This document shows, piece after piece, positions 23,139 to 24,658 of a stretch of DNA of 24,658 nucleotides. The position numbers were made by a program, and so were the translations under genes. The notes below the pieces were generated by a model. The model saw nothing but the letters and a program-made list of their open reading frames with translations, had not been told where the DNA came from and made no database searches. Every line of letters starts with the position of its first letter. The first letter of the stretch is position 1. Origin of the DNA: Thiodiazotropha sp037382065 (lineage in GTDB: Bacteria; Pseudomonadota; Gammaproteobacteria; Chromatiales; Chromatiaceae). The stretch lies in contig JARRQF010000013.1 of NCBI GenBank assembly GCA_037382065.1, positions 1-24,658 on the forward strand, given 5' to 3'.

Positions 23139-23169
23139 AAGCTCCGTCCTTTAGGGCGGGGTAGTTGAC
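23139..23169 (-). repeat. Inverted copy of the omega-RNA 5' hairpin
   Basis: Read on the minus strand, these 31 bases equal 13956-13986 with one difference (C to T). They contain the CCGCCC-TAAA-GGACGG hairpin. The remainder of the scaffold is absent. The TAA in the hairpin is the stop of the secreted protein gene read through it. Confidence 0.65.
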
Positions 23170-24458
23170 TCTTCGAGCCAGTAGTCATCATTTATGTAGA
23201 TGAAATCACTCTCTTTCTTTTCCTCCAGCATGAAGAATAACTCGGTGTGACGCAAACCGTTGTCGTGCACCAAGGTAATGGTGTAATCATGCACCTCATA
23301 GCTACCTGTATTCTTTGAGCCATTTTTTCGCTCTGATGAGACTCCCCCTCCAAAACTGCCACCAGCAATACTGGTGGCAGTTGAAGTGCCATTCTTGTCG
23401 CTGATGATTGCCGACCCCACATACGGCACCCCCATACTACCACCACCACTGCTGCTATTGCTCGATATTGCTAAAGAGCTCATTTCAAACCGACCATTGT
23501 CGTGAAAGGTGATATAGTGCTGCGTTGCAGCAAAGTTTGCACTTCCGTGTGCACTCAAATACTCTCCGCTCAGCTGCGTACCTTCGGGTGCCTTAATCCC
23601 TGGTCCACCTTCAAGATCGTACCAGTTACCATCCTCTTTGTTCTTCATCTGATAGGTGCCCCAGTGCTTTCTCCACTCGGTCCATTTATCTGGCTCCAAT
23701 CGTTTGGAAACATCGATATCCAACTCATCAGGAGGAATCTGGCAATCTTTGTAGGCTGTGCCGTCCTCGAACAACAGGTGGGTATCCACATCAAACCCAC
23801 CCTCGAGAATGTCCGCGCTGCTATATACCCATACCAGTTCAATATCGCCAAGATCTGCGCCTTTATCAGGGGCAACCCGAATCTGTTCACTAATCTGCTG
23901 TGATTTACTCTTGGGCGACTGTTTTGGCTTTTCCTGGTTCTTGCTAACCGGTTCGGTAGCGGCAATACTCGAGTTAGTCACAGAAGGTTGAGCAAGCAGA
24001 TGCTTCATAGCATCATTCAGAACCTTGTCATAGTCTGTTTTGTACTTCAGAATCAACATCGAATCAACACTCGACAGCCAGGTAATGAAATAGGCTCTTT
24101 TCGAATCGAGCATGCCACCTATGTAACACACGTTTAGCCGTTTACCACTCTTCTTGTCTATATACTGGTTGATGATTGACCAGCCTCCCTTCTCAGGTTC
24201 GACAAGCCACTCATTGAGCGGTTTTCCGAAGTGCTCCTGCACCTTTCGCGCCCAGCCAGAAAACCACTCCTTCAACTCAGTACCATTCAGCTCATAGGGG
24301 CCCGAAACCATGTACGCCAAAACCTTTCCATCTTGGAGATCATTTGGAGCATAGAGGCGTATATTCCCCTTGTCAGTGATCGTCCAGCCATTCAGGGCTA
24401 AAACTGGCATTGCGATCAGTAGTAGAATAAGGAAGAAAAAAATAGGAAGCGCTTTCAC
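23151..24458 (-). CDS. Secreted hypothetical protein
   Basis: This 435-residue protein has a clear signal peptide (MKALPIFFFLILLLIAMPVLALN, cut probably after VLA near residue 22). An N-terminal globular part (25-155) follows, then a Lys/Gln/Ser-rich linker (160-195), then a C-terminal domain with repeated Gly/Ser-rich strands (SSNSSSGGGSMG, GGSFGGGVSS) and 'GRFEMSS...GSYEVHDYTITL', like a lipocalin-type or stress-response beta-barrel domain. I recognise no family. Start is GTG with AAGGA upstream. The last residues (STTPP) and the stop are encoded by the inserted repeat at 23139-23169. The gene lies between two direct copies of the MITE right end. Confidence 0.75.
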   Translation of the reverse strand: MKALPIFFFLILLLIAMPVLALNGWTITDKGNIRLYAPNDLQDGKVLAYMVSGPYELNGTELKEWFSGWARKVQEHFGKPLNEWLVEPEKGGWSIINQYIDKKSGKRLNVCYIGGMLDSKRAYFITWLSSVDSMLILKYKTDYDKVLNDAMKHLLAQPSVTNSSIAATEPVSKNQEKPKQSPKSKSQQISEQIRVAPDKGADLGDIELVWVYSSADILEGGFDVDTHLLFEDGTAYKDCQIPPDELDIDVSKRLEPDKWTEWRKHWGTYQMKNKEDGNWYDLEGGPGIKAPEGTQLSGEYLSAHGSANFAATQHYITFHDNGRFEMSSLAISSNSSSGGGSMGVPYVGSAIISDKNGTSTATSIAGGSFGGGVSSERKNGSKNTGSYEVHDYTITLVHDNGLRHTELFFMLEEKKESDFIYINDDYWLEESTTPP

Positions 24459-24468
24459 TGAATCATCC

Positions 24469-24518
24469 TTTTCATCAGAAATCTGCTATTAGAAGGGAGT
24501 GGTCAACTGATTGTTTAA
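24469..24518 (+). repeat. Decayed MITE right-end copy R3
   Basis: TTTTCATCAGAAATCTGCTATTAG, then GGAGTGGTCAACTGATTGTTTAA, matches R1 and R2 with several changes. It lies immediately upstream of the minus-strand secreted protein gene and so forms part of its leader or promoter region. Confidence 0.65.
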
Positions 24519-24588
24519 TGGCGAAACTATTTTTAAAAGCACTAGTGTGGTGCTTCATACAAATTGACGATTATAGAAGCCTGCTCAG

Positions 24589-24658
24589 GCCAGGAGACAA
24601 GGCGCAATGCGCAGGGAATGGCTCGCCCTTTTCAAGCATTGCAACGCAGTATCCTGGC
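24589..24658. repeat. Foldback repeat at the right edge
   Basis: GCCAGGA (24589-24595) and TCCTGGC (24652-24658) form the outer arms. GGCGCAATGC and GCATTGCAACGC are inner imperfect arms around GGCTCGCCC. The palindrome may continue beyond the window. No gene is seen between 24520 and the end. Confidence 0.5.

Overview
This window looks like chromosomal DNA of a gammaproteobacterium with about 50% GC. The protein families (FadE/FadI/FadJ, CobU/CobT/CobS, a rubredoxin fused to its reductase) and a sharp sigma-54 promoter fit a free-living or symbiotic environmental gammaproteobacterium. The species cannot be fixed from the sequence. I see no rRNA, tRNA, CRISPR array or complete transposase gene.

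Layout. (1) 1-511, minus: the 5' part of a beta-solenoid-like hypothetical gene that leaves the window. (2) 838-4541: a sigma-54 promoter with palindromic upstream sites, driving four genes: an OsmC-like protein, an acyl-CoA-dehydrogenase-like protein lacking the usual catalytic Glu, a DUF302 protein and a rubredoxin-NAD(P)H reductase fusion. (3) 4670-4885: a foldback MITE-like element. (4) 4977-13676: a beta-oxidation cluster made of a permuted papain-like (YiiX/LRAT-type) protein, FadE, FadI, FadJ and an acyl-CoA synthetase. Most junctions overlap, and a hairpin lies between fadE and fadI. (5) 13673-14288: a composite leader with a second MITE-like element, a B12 box without the rest of its riboswitch, a structured stretch resembling an IscB omega-RNA, and the first 14 codons of an iscB gene. 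(6) 14289-20629: seven tightly overlapping genes for late cobalamin synthesis (cbiB, cobD, cbiP, cobU, cobT, cobC, cobS). These cover aminopropanol attachment, side-chain amidation and nucleotide-loop assembly; corrin-ring genes must lie elsewhere. (7) 20630-22050: an AT-rich patch with a short signal peptidase I and a small membrane protein. (8) 22168-24658: a DUF4291 gene bracketed by GC-rich hairpins, a secreted hypothetical protein on the minus strand flanked by two direct copies of the MITE end, and a foldback at the right edge.

The metabolic genes are mostly conventional. The unusual material is (a) the sigma-54 operon of unknown purpose, (b) a dispersed repeat family whose ends and hairpins repeatedly carry the stop codons of neighbouring genes, and (c) the cobalamin leader, where a MITE-like element seems to have replaced the 5' part of a riboswitch and an iscB/omega-RNA relic lies between the B12 box and cbiB.
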